The position numbers and the translations under genes are program-made. From the NCBI RefSeq assembly GCF_030812215.1, contig NZ_JAUSSG010000008.1, positions 62,001 through 126,000 of the forward strand: a DNA stretch of 64,000 nucleotides, written 5' to 3'. Source of the DNA: Variovorax boronicumulans (GTDB taxonomy: Bacteria; Pseudomonadota; Gammaproteobacteria; Burkholderiales; Burkholderiaceae_C). Positions 40,995 through 48,985 of the stretch are shown here, piece by piece. The notes under the pieces are model-generated. The model saw nothing but the letters and a program-made list of their open reading frames with translations. It did not search any database and was not told where the DNA came from. The first letter of the stretch is position 1; each line of letters begins with the position of its first letter.

Positions 40995-41741
40995 TTATAC
41001 CCAGAACAGGACCTTTTCAGGAGTGGTTCCGAAAAACCCGGACAGGGTCAGCCGCTCTCCATCGCTTGGCAATACCGAATGTGCCTGTGTGGTGCGAAAA
41101 ATGATCAAATCGCCGACGCGAGGCGTGACCTCGAAGTATTCGCTTTCGTTGCCGGCCTGCGCGAGATCCTGCTCGTTATAGATGCGCGTCTGTCCGCCCG
41201 ATTTCGGCGTCTTGAGGTAAATATTCCAGGCAAATTGCTCCTTGATTTGCGGTGCAAATGAAAGCCCGGCATTCTCGCCCGGCATCCAGTCCCGGTGAAT
41301 CGGCGCTTCCGGCAAAACGCGCACCGTGAATTTCATCATGTGCCTGCCCTGATGCTCGGCGACCCCAGGGCCCAGGGAAAACATCTTCGACGCCACTTCC
41401 TGCACACGAGGAAAGAAATTGACGAGCCCGAGAATCTGCTGGTCGAATATCTCCTGGTAAACCTGCGTCCGGCGGAAATATTCGCCGGGGTCTGCCTTGA
41501 AACGAAAGAAATTGGGGCCGAGTTTTCCTTTGCGGACAATGCCGCCGGCTTTGTCGTCGCCCTCGTAATATTCAATGCCTATTTTTGAAATGGCATGCAA
41601 TATCAGGTCGACCTGGTATTCCTGTAGAAAATTCTCGAACCGCAGGCCTGCGCGGTCCCCGGTTGAAAATTTCCTGATCGCCGCGAGGTTCGGCGTTGTG
41701 CGATTGATATCCTCAACCACCCACTTGTTTGACTCTGCCAT
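40995..41741 (-). CDS. 2-oxoglutarate/Fe(II)-dependent oxygenase-like protein
   Basis: A 248-residue cytoplasmic protein with a double-stranded beta-helix pattern. Iron ligands are seen in PIHRDWMPGE (HxD) and a distal His in FRTTQAHSVLPSDGERLTLSGFFG, the same segment giving the Arg that binds 2-oxoglutarate. The overall order matches free-substrate hydroxylases, though the substrate is unknown. It is encoded between a Crp/Fnr regulator and AzlC/AzlD exporter genes; an amino acid hydroxylase whose product is exported would fit, but this is inference. The gene uses many A- and T-ending codons, unlike the rest of the window. Confidence 0.7.
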   Translation of the reverse strand: MAESNKWVVEDINRTTPNLAAIRKFSTGDRAGLRFENFLQEYQVDLILHAISKIGIEYYEGDDKAGGIVRKGKLGPNFFRFKADPGEYFRRTQVYQEIFDQQILGLVNFFPRVQEVASKMFSLGPGVAEHQGRHMMKFTVRVLPEAPIHRDWMPGENAGLSFAPQIKEQFAWNIYLKTPKSGGQTRIYNEQDLAQAGNESEYFEVTPRVGDLIIFRTTQAHSVLPSDGERLTLSGFFGTTPEKVLFWV

Positions 41742-41814
41742 CTTTTCCTCTTGAATTGCGAGGCTGATAATGGCGTCAAATTAGGGTTTTCGTGGTATCC
41801 GGGTATACAAAGAG
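41742..41814 (-). promoter_or_regulatory. A+T-rich spacer with candidate operator
   Basis: A 73-base spacer between the Crp/Fnr regulator gene and the oxygenase gene. It contains GTATACCCGGATAC, an imperfect dyad around CCGG (about 41799-41812), and an A+T-rich stretch, GTTAACTATTTTTG by the regulator stop. It may hold a promoter controlled by the adjacent regulator. The site does not match the E. coli CRP or FNR consensus. Confidence 0.4.
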
Positions 41815-42522
41815 TTAACTATTTTTGTAGTGCAAACGACGTAACGCGGAGGCGTCATGGATGATGACCTGCTTGGCCCGCGTCTCGATGACCCCTTGCC
41901 TGGACAGCGCGTTCAATGTCCTTGTCACGGTCACCCGGCTCAATGCGGTCATTGCCGCAATTTTCTCGTGCGTGAGATCGACTTGAAAATCCTTTGATTC
42001 CGGCGCCGACGAAAATTCGCTGTTGGATTGCAATCGGGCAATACGCAAGAGCAAATCGACGACACGCTCTTTGGGCGCCGCTGCAACGCCTGCCAGCTTT
42101 TCAACAATCATTTGGTTCTTGAAACCTAGAAGCTGAATGAGCGAAGCCGCCAATTCGGGCATGGTGGCGAATTTCTGCGTGATATCCGACGGAAGATACC
42201 GGCTGAGAATTGCGGGTGCAACCACGCGCGTCGTGGTCGGGCGGGGCCTGTTGGCAAATGCGGGGCCTTCGCCAAATATTGCGCCGGGCCCGAATATTTC
42301 GAGCAGAAATTCAGCGCCATTGCTTCGTTGAATTGTCGAGTGAACAAACCCGGACCGAAGAAGATAAAAATAATTGTGCCGCTCCCCTTCGCGAGCCAGC
42401 ACATCCCCTGTTGTCAAACTGACGATGCTGCCCAGGTGTGTCGCTTCGATCCATGGGGTCGAAAGGGCCAGGGAGGCATCCCAGCTGGCATAGGCTGAAG
42501 ATTCGGAATCTATTCTTTTCAT
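41815..42522 (-). CDS. Crp/Fnr-family transcriptional regulator
   Basis: A 235-residue regulator with a cyclic-nucleotide-binding-like beta barrel (VLAREGERHNYFYLLRSGFVHST, then IFGEGPAFANRPRPTTTRV) and a C-terminal winged helix-turn-helix, LTHEKIAAMTALSRVTVTRTLN. There is no N-terminal cysteine cluster, so it is not an FNR iron-sulfur sensor; the ligand is unknown. It is the first gene of the minus-strand set leading to the oxygenase and AzlC/AzlD, and probably controls them. Codon use is A+T-rich for this genome, a sign of recent transfer. Confidence 0.85.
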   Translation of the reverse strand: MKRIDSESSAYASWDASLALSTPWIEATHLGSIVSLTTGDVLAREGERHNYFYLLRSGFVHSTIQRSNGAEFLLEIFGPGAIFGEGPAFANRPRPTTTRVVAPAILSRYLPSDITQKFATMPELAASLIQLLGFKNQMIVEKLAGVAAAPKERVVDLLLRIARLQSNSEFSSAPESKDFQVDLTHEKIAAMTALSRVTVTRTLNALSRQGVIETRAKQVIIHDASALRRLHYKNS

Positions 42523-42531
42523 TCAGAAGGT

Positions 42532-42591
42532 GCGTTGCAAAAAATCCTCGTGATCCCTGTGGAGAATTCTGCGGTTTGCGCCTTGCCTCGA
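42532..42591. repeat. Degenerate copy of the intergenic repeat found at 55565-55725
   Basis: The core GCGTTGCAAA followed by CTCGTGATCCCTG and then CTGCGGTTTGCGCCTTGCC matches the central part of the element at 55565-55725 with several changes and without the long flanking arms. It lies directly upstream of the Crp/Fnr gene, at the edge of the A+T-rich island. Confidence 0.6.
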
Positions 42592-42634
42592 GGTGAAAGG
42601 CGCAATTCCTTTTTTTGCGTATCTATCTGGCCAT

Positions 42635-42656
42635 TGCGCCATTGCGCAATGGCGCA
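42635..42656. repeat. Perfect 22-bp palindrome after the phosphatase gene
   Basis: TGCGCCATTGC at 42635-42645 is followed at once by GCAATGGCGCA, a perfect 22-base palindrome ending one base before the stop of the histidine phosphatase gene. No T-run follows on the minus strand, so it is not a typical terminator. It could act as an mRNA 3' hairpin or a protein-binding site. Confidence 0.6.
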
Positions 42657-43301
42657 TCAGGTCGTCGTCTCGTCCAGCGTGTCGTCCGCCGCCAGGTGGG
42701 CGATGTCGCTCCAGCCCACGAGGCTGAATCCCTCCGGCGTCCACAGCATGCGGTTGATGGCGGCATTGCCGAGCTGCCAGGTGCGCGGCGCCTGCAGCTC
42801 CTGGCGGGTGGCGGCGCGGTAGAGCACGTCCATCACGCCGCCGTGCGCGACCAGCGCGACCAGCTGGCCCGGATGGCGCGCCGCCAGCTCGGCGGCCACG
42901 CGCGTGACACGGTCGCGGAAAGTCAGCAGGCTCTCGCCGCCGACGGGTTCGAATTCGGGATCGCGCTCGCGCCAGCGCTTGGCGTCTTCGGGGAGCATCG
43001 ATTCGATCTCCGCGAAGCTCATGCCCTCCAGGTGCCCGAAGGCGCGCTCGCGCAGGCGCGGCTCGGGCTGCACGGCGAGTCCATGCGGCCTGGCGATGGC
43101 TTCGGCGGTCTGCCAGGCGCGCGCGAGGTCGCTGGCATAGATGACGCCGATGTCCTCGTCCGCCAGCGCCTGGCCGGCCCGCTCTGCCTGCCAGAGGCCG
43201 GTGGCGTTGAGTCCGATGTCGATCTGGCCCTGGATGCGGGTGTCGACGTTCCAGGCGGTCTCGCCATGGCGGACGGCAATCAAACGGGTGGCTTCTTGCA
43301 T
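42657..43301 (-). CDS. Histidine phosphatase (phosphoglycerate mutase-like) family protein
   Basis: A 214-residue cytoplasmic enzyme. The catalytic motif IAVRHGETAWN is at residues 8-18, and the second catalytic His occurs in VALVAHGGVMDVLYR near residue 150. GpmB-like annotation is common, but most members are small-molecule phosphatases rather than mutases, and the substrate is not known. It stands 21 bases downstream of the DUF4136 lipoprotein gene. Confidence 0.88.
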   Translation of the reverse strand: MQEATRLIAVRHGETAWNVDTRIQGQIDIGLNATGLWQAERAGQALADEDIGVIYASDLARAWQTAEAIARPHGLAVQPEPRLRERAFGHLEGMSFAEIESMLPEDAKRWRERDPEFEPVGGESLLTFRDRVTRVAAELAARHPGQLVALVAHGGVMDVLYRAATRQELQAPRTWQLGNAAINRMLWTPEGFSLVGWSDIAHLAADDTLDETTT

Positions 43302-43322
43302 CCGCTCGATTCTAGAAGTGCG

Positions 43323-43967
43323 CTATTTCACGGCCGGCGTCTTCGCCGTGGCCAGGTCGATGTTCACCCGGCGCTCGCCCTGCGGCGGATTCGGAAAGCC
43401 CTGCAGCGCGGCCTGGAACATCACCGGCAGGATCGCCGCGCTCGCGTTGTAGGGGCCGTTGTTGCGGGCCCGGGTCTCGTAGACCACGCGGTTCGAGCCG
43501 ACCTCGCGCAGCACGATGCTCACTTCGCGCTCGTACCAGGGGTTGGCCGCCGGCGGAAAGTAGGCCGGGCCGCCGTACCAGCCGCCATACCCGCGGCGGC
43601 CGTAATAGCCGTAGGCGCCGCCGTAGCCGTAGCCCCAGGGGCCGTCGAAGAGCCACGGATCGGCCCAGGGCGAGAGCCCGGCGGTCACACGGGCGCCGAT
43701 CTGCGCGCTGTATTGCGGCTTGGCGTCGTCGCGGCGAAGGCCCACTTTTTCGAGCGCGGCGGCGGCCATGGCTTCGAGCGAGTCCTGCCGGGCGGTGTCG
43801 GCCTGCTGCGAGGGCAGGCGTTCGAAGCGGTAGGTGGCGCCGGGCGGCACGGTGGAGAGCGAGGAAAAGCTCTTCACGTCGCTGTCGACCACCCAGGAGG
43901 TGGCGCAGCCGCTGAGAGTCACGGATGCTGCTGCTACCAAAAGCAGAGCGAGAGAAGTACGTTTCAT
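43323..43967 (-). CDS. DUF4136-type lipoprotein
   Basis: A 214-residue lipoprotein. The signal peptide ends with VTLSGCATSW (lipid Cys about residue 21). A DUF4136-like fold follows (VDSDVKSFSSLSTVPPGATYRFERLPSQ), then a Gly/Tyr/Trp-rich segment near residues 107-140 and a C-terminal strand region ending RRVNIDLATAK. It is probably attached to the outer membrane; function unknown. ATG 43967 starts the signal peptide. It lies 47 bases after ttcA on the same strand. Confidence 0.82.
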   Translation of the reverse strand: MKRTSLALLLVAAASVTLSGCATSWVVDSDVKSFSSLSTVPPGATYRFERLPSQQADTARQDSLEAMAAAALEKVGLRRDDAKPQYSAQIGARVTAGLSPWADPWLFDGPWGYGYGGAYGYYGRRGYGGWYGGPAYFPPAANPWYEREVSIVLREVGSNRVVYETRARNNGPYNASAAILPVMFQAALQGFPNPPQGERRVNIDLATAKTPAVK

Positions 43968-44014
43968 GAAGGGTCTCCGGGCAGCGATGCCCAAAATTCC
44001 CCTGGGTAGCCGGA

Positions 44015-44956
44015 TCAGCCCTGGACGATGCGAAGGGCTGCGGGTGCCTGGGAGAGCAAGTCGTAGGAGGGCGTGTCGAAAGCCTTGTCGCCTTCGTCGT
44101 CGGCCACGCCCGTCGCCTTCAGACCCTTGAAGTCGTGCCGCGTTCCGTCCAAGAGGTGCGAGGGCACCACGTTCTGCAGCGCGGTGAACATGTTCTCCAC
44201 GCGGCCGGGGTGCTTCTTGTCCCACTCGCGGAGCATTTCGCCGACCTGCTTGCGCTGCAGGTTCTCCTGGCTGCCGCACAGGGTGCACGGAATGATCGGG
44301 AATTCGCGGTGCTGCGCCCAGCGCACCAGGTCTTTTTCGGCCACGTAGGCGAGGGGACGGATCACGATGTGCTTGCCGTCGTCGCTCACCAGCTTGGGCG
44401 GCATGCTCTTCAACTTGCCGGCGAAGAACATGTTGAGGAAGAAGGTCTGCAGCATGTCGTCGCGGTGGTGGCCCAGCGCGACCTTGGTGGCGCCCAGCTC
44501 GTCCGCCACGCGGTACAGGATGCCGCGGCGCAGGCGACTGCACAGGCCGCAGGTCGTCTTGCCCTCGGGAATGACGCGCTTGACGATGCTGTAGGTGTCC
44601 TGGTTCTCGATGTGGAAGGCCACGCCGAGCTCGCTCAGGTACTTGGGCAGCACCTCTTCGGGAAAGCCGGGCTGCTTCTGGTCGAGGTTGACCGCGACGA
44701 TGTCGAAGTGAATGGGGGCGCGGGCCTTGAGCTTGAGCAGGATGTCCAGCATCGCGTAGCTGTCCTTCCCGCCCGAGACGCACACCATGACCTTGTCGCC
44801 CTCTTCGATCATGTTGTAGTCGACGATCGCGCGGCCGACCTCGCGGCACAGGCGCTTCTCGAGCTTGTGCGTTTCTCGCTCGATCTTCAGCGAGTTGGTG
44901 GGCGCGGCGACGGTTGCGGCGTCGGCAGGCGCCTCGTCGATCCAGACGGCGTTCAT
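44015..44956 (-). CDS. ttcA: tRNA 2-thiocytidine biosynthesis protein TtcA
   Basis: Iron-sulfur PP-loop ATPase that thiolates C32 of some tRNAs. The 313-residue protein shows the PP-loop CVSGGKDSYAMLDIL near residue 60, the cluster-binding CGLCSRLRRG near 137, and a third Cys in IPCTLCGSQEN near 223. The length fits the family. It lies between folB (upstream on the strand) and the DUF4136 gene. Confidence 0.96.
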   Translation of the reverse strand: MNAVWIDEAPADAATVAAPTNSLKIERETHKLEKRLCREVGRAIVDYNMIEEGDKVMVCVSGGKDSYAMLDILLKLKARAPIHFDIVAVNLDQKQPGFPEEVLPKYLSELGVAFHIENQDTYSIVKRVIPEGKTTCGLCSRLRRGILYRVADELGATKVALGHHRDDMLQTFFLNMFFAGKLKSMPPKLVSDDGKHIVIRPLAYVAEKDLVRWAQHREFPIIPCTLCGSQENLQRKQVGEMLREWDKKHPGRVENMFTALQNVVPSHLLDGTRHDFKGLKATGVADDEGDKAFDTPSYDLLSQAPAALRIVQG

Positions 44957-45008
44957 TGGTGGGCTACTTCAGGCAAATCGGGGGAAAGGACCCCGATTTT
45001 GCCTTGGA

Positions 45009-45401
45009 TCACCATTCCCCGGCTTCCATGCGGATCGCCACTTCGCAGTCGTCGAAGATTTCGAGCTTGGCGATCCTCACCCGCACGCCCAGCACGCCGG
45101 GCAGCTGCAGCAGGCGGTGCACCACCTTGCCGATCAGGCTCTCCAGCAGGTTGACGTGCTCGGCGGTGCACTCCTCGATGATGATGCGGCGCACCTTGCG
45201 GTAATCGAGCACGTGGAAGATGTCGTCGTCCTGCGGCAGCAGCGGCTGCGGGCCCAGGCTGAGCTCGGCGTCGACCAGGATGGGTTGCGGCGCGGTTTTT
45301 TCGTGATCGAGGATGCCCAGGTTGGCATCGAAACGCAGGCCCTGGAGGGTGAGCGTCTGGCGGCCTTGGATCGGGGAAGGCGAAGGCGTGGAATTGGACA
45401 T
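45009..45401 (-). CDS. folB: Dihydroneopterin aldolase family protein (FolB)
   Basis: A 130-residue protein of the FolB/FolX tunnelling fold in tetrahydrofolate synthesis. Seen are LTLQGLRFDANLGILDHEK at the N-terminus, DDDIFHVLDYRKVRRII in the middle with the active-site Tyr, HVNLLESLIGKVVHRLLQ, and the final VRVRIAKLEIFDDCEVAIRM. Whether it acts on dihydroneopterin or the triphosphate cannot be told. It follows the reductase gene after eight bases; FolM-type reductases often accompany FolX, so the pair may make a modified pterin. Confidence 0.88.
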   Translation of the reverse strand: MSNSTPSPSPIQGRQTLTLQGLRFDANLGILDHEKTAPQPILVDAELSLGPQPLLPQDDDIFHVLDYRKVRRIIIEECTAEHVNLLESLIGKVVHRLLQLPGVLGVRVRIAKLEIFDDCEVAIRMEAGEW

Positions 45402-45409
45402 GGTCGTGC

Positions 45410-46186
45410 TCACATGAGCGAGAAATCGCGCTCGAATTTCATCAGGTGCTGGCCGCCGTCCACCAGCAGCGTGGTGCCGGTGATCGAACCGTTCTCCAGC
45501 GCGAACTTCACCGTGGCGACCACGTCGGCCGGCGTGGAGGAGCGGCCCAGCGGCGACAGCTTGTGCAGCTGCGCGAACTTGTCGTCGTCCAGCATGTGGC
45601 TGGGCAGCGTGAGGCCGGGCGCAACGCCCACCACGCGCACGCGCGGCGCGAGGGCCAGCGCCAGCATCGGCGTGGCGGCTTCGAGTGCGGCCTTGGAGAG
45701 CGTGTAGCTCAGGAAATCGGGGTTCGGGTTCCAGAGCTTCTGGTCGAGCAGGTGGACGACCGCGCCCTGCGCGTCGCGCCGCGAAAGATGGTCGTGCAGC
45801 GCCTGCGCCAGAAGGATGGCCGCGCCCGTGTTGCTGCGCGCATGGCGTTCCATGAGGGCATAGCCGAAGCTGGCGGCGTCGTCGTGTTCGAAGAGGGCCG
45901 CGCTGTGGACCACGGCGTCGACGGTACGAAAGCGCGCCGCCACGCGGGAGAGCAGCGCGCGCGTGGCGTGCTCGTCTTCCAGGTCGGCTTCGAAGAGCGC
46001 CGAATCGCCCGAGAGCGCGGCGCAATCGGCGACGGTTTTCTCGGCTTCGGCGCGCGAGTTGCGGTAGTGCACCGCCACCTGCCATCCGCCCGCGGCGAGC
46101 GCCAGCGCGATCTCGCGGCCCAGCCGCCGGCCCGCACCCGTGACGAGGACGGTGCGGCGGGCAGGGGAGAGGGGGGCGGTGCTCAT
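45410..46186 (-). CDS. SDR-family oxidoreductase, pteridine reductase / FolM-like
   Basis: A 258-residue short-chain dehydrogenase. The cofactor loop TGAGRRLGREIALAL with its Arg after the glycines suggests NADPH, a feature of pteridine reductases and FolM. HYRNS follows the second strand, and the catalytic SYTLSKAALE is near residue 160. Pairing with folB supports a dihydromonapterin or dihydrofolate reductase role. It diverges from the methyltransferase gene with 29 bases between starts. Confidence 0.82.
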   Translation of the reverse strand: MSTAPLSPARRTVLVTGAGRRLGREIALALAAGGWQVAVHYRNSRAEAEKTVADCAALSGDSALFEADLEDEHATRALLSRVAARFRTVDAVVHSAALFEHDDAASFGYALMERHARSNTGAAILLAQALHDHLSRRDAQGAVVHLLDQKLWNPNPDFLSYTLSKAALEAATPMLALALAPRVRVVGVAPGLTLPSHMLDDDKFAQLHKLSPLGRSSTPADVVATVKFALENGSITGTTLLVDGGQHLMKFERDFSLM

Positions 46187-46215
46187 GCGGGGAGAGAGGG
46201 AGAGAGAATCGGGGG

Positions 46216-47328
46216 GTGACGACCAAGACCCCGAACAGTTTACCCACCGCCCTCGACCACCTGATCGCCCGCTCCGTCGAGCGCGCGGGCGGCTGGATCG
46301 GCTTCGATCGCTTCATGGCGCTCGCCCTGTATGCGCCGGGCCTGGGCTATTACGCCAATACCTCGGCCAAGTTCGGCCACATGCCTTCTTCGGGCAGCGA
46401 TTTCGTGACCGCGCCCGAGCTCACGCCGATGTTCGGCCAGACGCTCGCCGCGCAGGTGGCAGAGGCGCTGGAGAAGACCGGCACCGACACGGTCTGGGAA
46501 TTCGGCGCCGGCTCCGGCGCGCTGGCGGTGCAGTTGCTGCACGCGCTCGACGAGATGGGACGCGGCGACGTGCGCTACCGCATCGTCGATCTCTCGGGCA
46601 CCTTGCGCGAGCGCCAGCAGCAGGCGCTGGTGCGCTATGCGGATCGCGTCGAATGGCTCGGCGAATTGCCTGCATCGATGCAGGGCGTGGTGGTCGGCAA
46701 CGAGGTGCTCGATGCGATGCCCGTGCAACTGCTGGCGCGCGTGGGCGGGCAGTGGTTCGAGCGTGGCGTGGTGCGCAATGCGAGTAACGACGGCTGGACG
46801 TGGGCCGACCGCGCCACGGAGCTGCGCCCGCCGGTCGATGTGCCGGGCGCGCACGACTACCTCACCGAGGTCCATCCGCAGGCGCAGGCTTTCATCGCCA
46901 CGCTGGCGGACCGGCTGGAGAAGGGGGCGGCCTTTCTCATCGACTACGGTTTTCCCGAGAGCGAGTACTACCACCCGCAGCGGCACATGGGCACGGTGAT
47001 GTGCCATCGGGCGCACCAGGCGGATGGGGATCCGCTGGCCGATGTGGGCTACAAGGACATCACGGCGCATGTCGATTTCACCGGGATCGCGGTGGCGGGG
47101 CAGGAGGCGGGGTTGGAGGTGCTGGGGTATACGAGTCAGGCGCGGTTTCTGTTGAACTGCGGGCTGTTGGCGAGGATGGAGCAGGGGACGACTGCGGAGC
47201 GGGGGATGGCGGCTCGGCTCATTCACGAGCATGAGATGGGGGAGCTGTTCAAGGTTGTGGGTTTTGCGGTCGGTGAACCTTGGGATGCGTTGGGGTTTGT
47301 TGAGGGGGATCGCAGTCATACGCTCTGA
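46216..47328 (+). CDS. Class I SAM-dependent methyltransferase, MidA/NDUFAF7 family
   Basis: A 370-residue protein of the COG1565 family, whose mitochondrial members methylate a complex I subunit. It shows IGFDRFMALALYAPGLGYYAN near residue 30, FVTAPELTPMFGQTLAAQV, the SAM motif VWEFGAGSGALAVQLL near 95, and LIDYGFPESEYYHPQRHMGT near 240. The start is GTG; no ATG gives full domain coverage. It diverges closely from the SDR gene and is followed by a large foldback repeat. Confidence 0.9.
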   Translation: MTTKTPNSLPTALDHLIARSVERAGGWIGFDRFMALALYAPGLGYYANTSAKFGHMPSSGSDFVTAPELTPMFGQTLAAQVAEALEKTGTDTVWEFGAGSGALAVQLLHALDEMGRGDVRYRIVDLSGTLRERQQQALVRYADRVEWLGELPASMQGVVVGNEVLDAMPVQLLARVGGQWFERGVVRNASNDGWTWADRATELRPPVDVPGAHDYLTEVHPQAQAFIATLADRLEKGAAFLIDYGFPESEYYHPQRHMGTVMCHRAHQADGDPLADVGYKDITAHVDFTGIAVAGQEAGLEVLGYTSQARFLLNCGLLARMEQGTTAERGMAARLIHEHEMGELFKVVGFAVGEPWDALGFVEGDRSHTL

Positions 47329-47352
47329 CCTCTCAACCTTCTTGTTACTTGG

Positions 47353-47984
47353 TTTTCTTTCCGAGGCCGGGTCTCGCCCCGGCGGGCGACTCACTTTCTT
47401 TTGCTTCGCCAAAAGAAAGTAAGCAAAGAAAAGGCGACCCCGCTGTCTGCGACCCCTTCGCGTTGCTACGGGGCAACCTGCGGTGCTCGCGTTTCGCGGG
47501 GTCTCGCAGAACTCGCTTCGCTCAAACAGCTGCGAGCCCTGATCCGCGAAACGCTGCGCTCCTCGGCGCAGCCAGAAGGGGGTGGAGACAACCCGGGCCT
47601 TTGCTTCGCTCGGCCCGAAGGGCGGACACGCTCCGCGTGTCCGCCTTGAATTGGCTGTGATGGTCGGTGGATGCGGTTGGGTGTGCCGTTCCGGGCCGAG
47701 CAAAGCGATGGCCCGCGATGATGCCGAGCGCAGCGATGGCGTGTCGGTCTCCAAGCCCTTCTGGCTGCGCCGAGGAGCGGAGACGTAGGCGGGATCAGGG
47801 CCGCAGCTGTTTGAGCGAAGCGAGTTCTGCGGACCCCCGCCGTAGTCGAGCACCGCAGGTTGCCCGCAGCGAAGCGTAGGGACGCAGACAGCAGGGTCGC
47901 CTTTTCTTTGCTTACTTTCTTTTGGCGAAGCAAAAGAAAGTGAGTCGGCCGCCGGGCCGAGACCCGGCCTCGGGAAAGAAAAAA
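47353..47984. repeat. Large foldback (inverted-repeat) element
   Basis: The 0.7-kb gap between the methyltransferase and TauD-like genes is almost wholly filled by an element with two long, mostly matching inverted arms, about 47353-47580 and 47756-47984 (around 230 bases each), around a roughly 175-base centre. Each arm contains an internal 10-bp hairpin (CTTTCTTTTG / CAAAAGAAAG). The centre has a perfect 11-bp stem, GGCGGACACGC / GCGTGTCCGCC at 47621-47645. No transposase or real reading frame was found. It resembles a non-autonomous foldback or MITE-like repeat; copies elsewhere in the genome are expected but could not be checked. Confidence 0.85.
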
Positions 47985-48056
47985 GCAAAAAGCAAAGAAT
48001 AAGCTAGCAACGAAGATTTCGTTGGAGAAGCACCCCCCGGCCCCTACATTCCCGGA

Positions 48057-48947
48057 ATGACAGCCGCTCTCCCCCACGACACCGAGGCCGCGCCCCAGCA
48101 CTTCGAAGTGCGCCCCTTCCATGCCCCGGTAGGCGCCGAAATCATCGGCCTCGACATCTCCAGGCCGATCAACGAAGAAGACTTTTCCCGCATCCACCGC
48201 GCCCACCTCGACCACCACGTCCTGGTATTTCGCAACCAGCAGATCACCCCCGCCGAGCACATCGATTTCAGCCGCCGCTTCGGCCCGCTAGAAATCCACG
48301 TGCTGCACCAGTTCCAGCTCAAGAACCATCCCGAGATCCTGATCGTCTCCAACATCAAGGAGAACGGCGAGCCCATCGGCCTTGGCGACGCAGGCGTCTA
48401 CTGGCACTCCGACATCTCCTACAAGCCCAAGCCCAGCCTCGGCTCCCTGCTGCATGCGCAGGAACTGCCGAGCGAAGGCGGCGACACGCTTTTCGCCGAC
48501 CAGCATCTCGCGTGGGAATCGCTGCCGTCTGACCTGCAGCAACGCATCCTTCCGCTCAAGGCCGAGCACAGCTACCTCGCCAAATACGAAGAGCTGCGCG
48601 CCAAGAACCCGTGGCGGCCCAAGCTCTCGCAGGCGCAGATCGACCAGGTCGCACCTGCCGTGCAACCGGTGGTGCGCACGCACCCCGAGACGGGCCGCAA
48701 GGCGCTGTTCGTCAGCGAGCACTTCACGACGCGCATCGTCGGCCTGCCGCAGGACGAAAGCGATGCCCTGCTGGCCGAGCTGTTCGCGCACAGCGTGAAG
48801 CCCGAGTTCGTGTACCGCCACACCTGGGCGCCGCACGACCTGGTGTTCTGGGACAACCGCTCGCTGATGCACCTGGCGGCCGGCACGCCCGACCACCTGC
48901 GCCGGCGCCTGAACCGCACCACCATCGTCGGCGACACGCCGTTCTGA
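48057..48947 (+). CDS. TauD/TfdA-family 2-oxoglutarate dioxygenase
   Basis: A 296-residue non-heme iron enzyme. Metal ligands are seen in GVYWHSDISY (HxD) near residue 122 and a distal His in NRSLMHLAAG near 273, with the 2-oxoglutarate-binding Arg in HLRRRLNRTTI. Family members hydroxylate taurine, alkylsulfonates or aryloxyalkanoates. The next three genes encode a sulfonate/nitrate-type ABC importer, so release of sulfite from an imported sulfonate is the best guess. The start ATG 48057 lies 73 bases after the foldback repeat. Confidence 0.9.
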   Translation: MTAALPHDTEAAPQHFEVRPFHAPVGAEIIGLDISRPINEEDFSRIHRAHLDHHVLVFRNQQITPAEHIDFSRRFGPLEIHVLHQFQLKNHPEILIVSNIKENGEPIGLGDAGVYWHSDISYKPKPSLGSLLHAQELPSEGGDTLFADQHLAWESLPSDLQQRILPLKAEHSYLAKYEELRAKNPWRPKLSQAQIDQVAPAVQPVVRTHPETGRKALFVSEHFTTRIVGLPQDESDALLAELFAHSVKPEFVYRHTWAPHDLVFWDNRSLMHLAAGTPDHLRRRLNRTTIVGDTPF

Positions 48948-48985
48948 TTTCTCTCGATCTTTCTTTTTCCGGACCGCTCTCCACC

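Noticed and set aside
42635..42656. Rho-independent terminator at the perfect palindrome
   Set aside because: No T-run follows on the minus strand, the direction of the adjacent gene.
47660..48260. Open frames inside the foldback region
   Set aside because: They read through inverted-repeat arms, lack ribosome-binding sites and have no recognisable domain.
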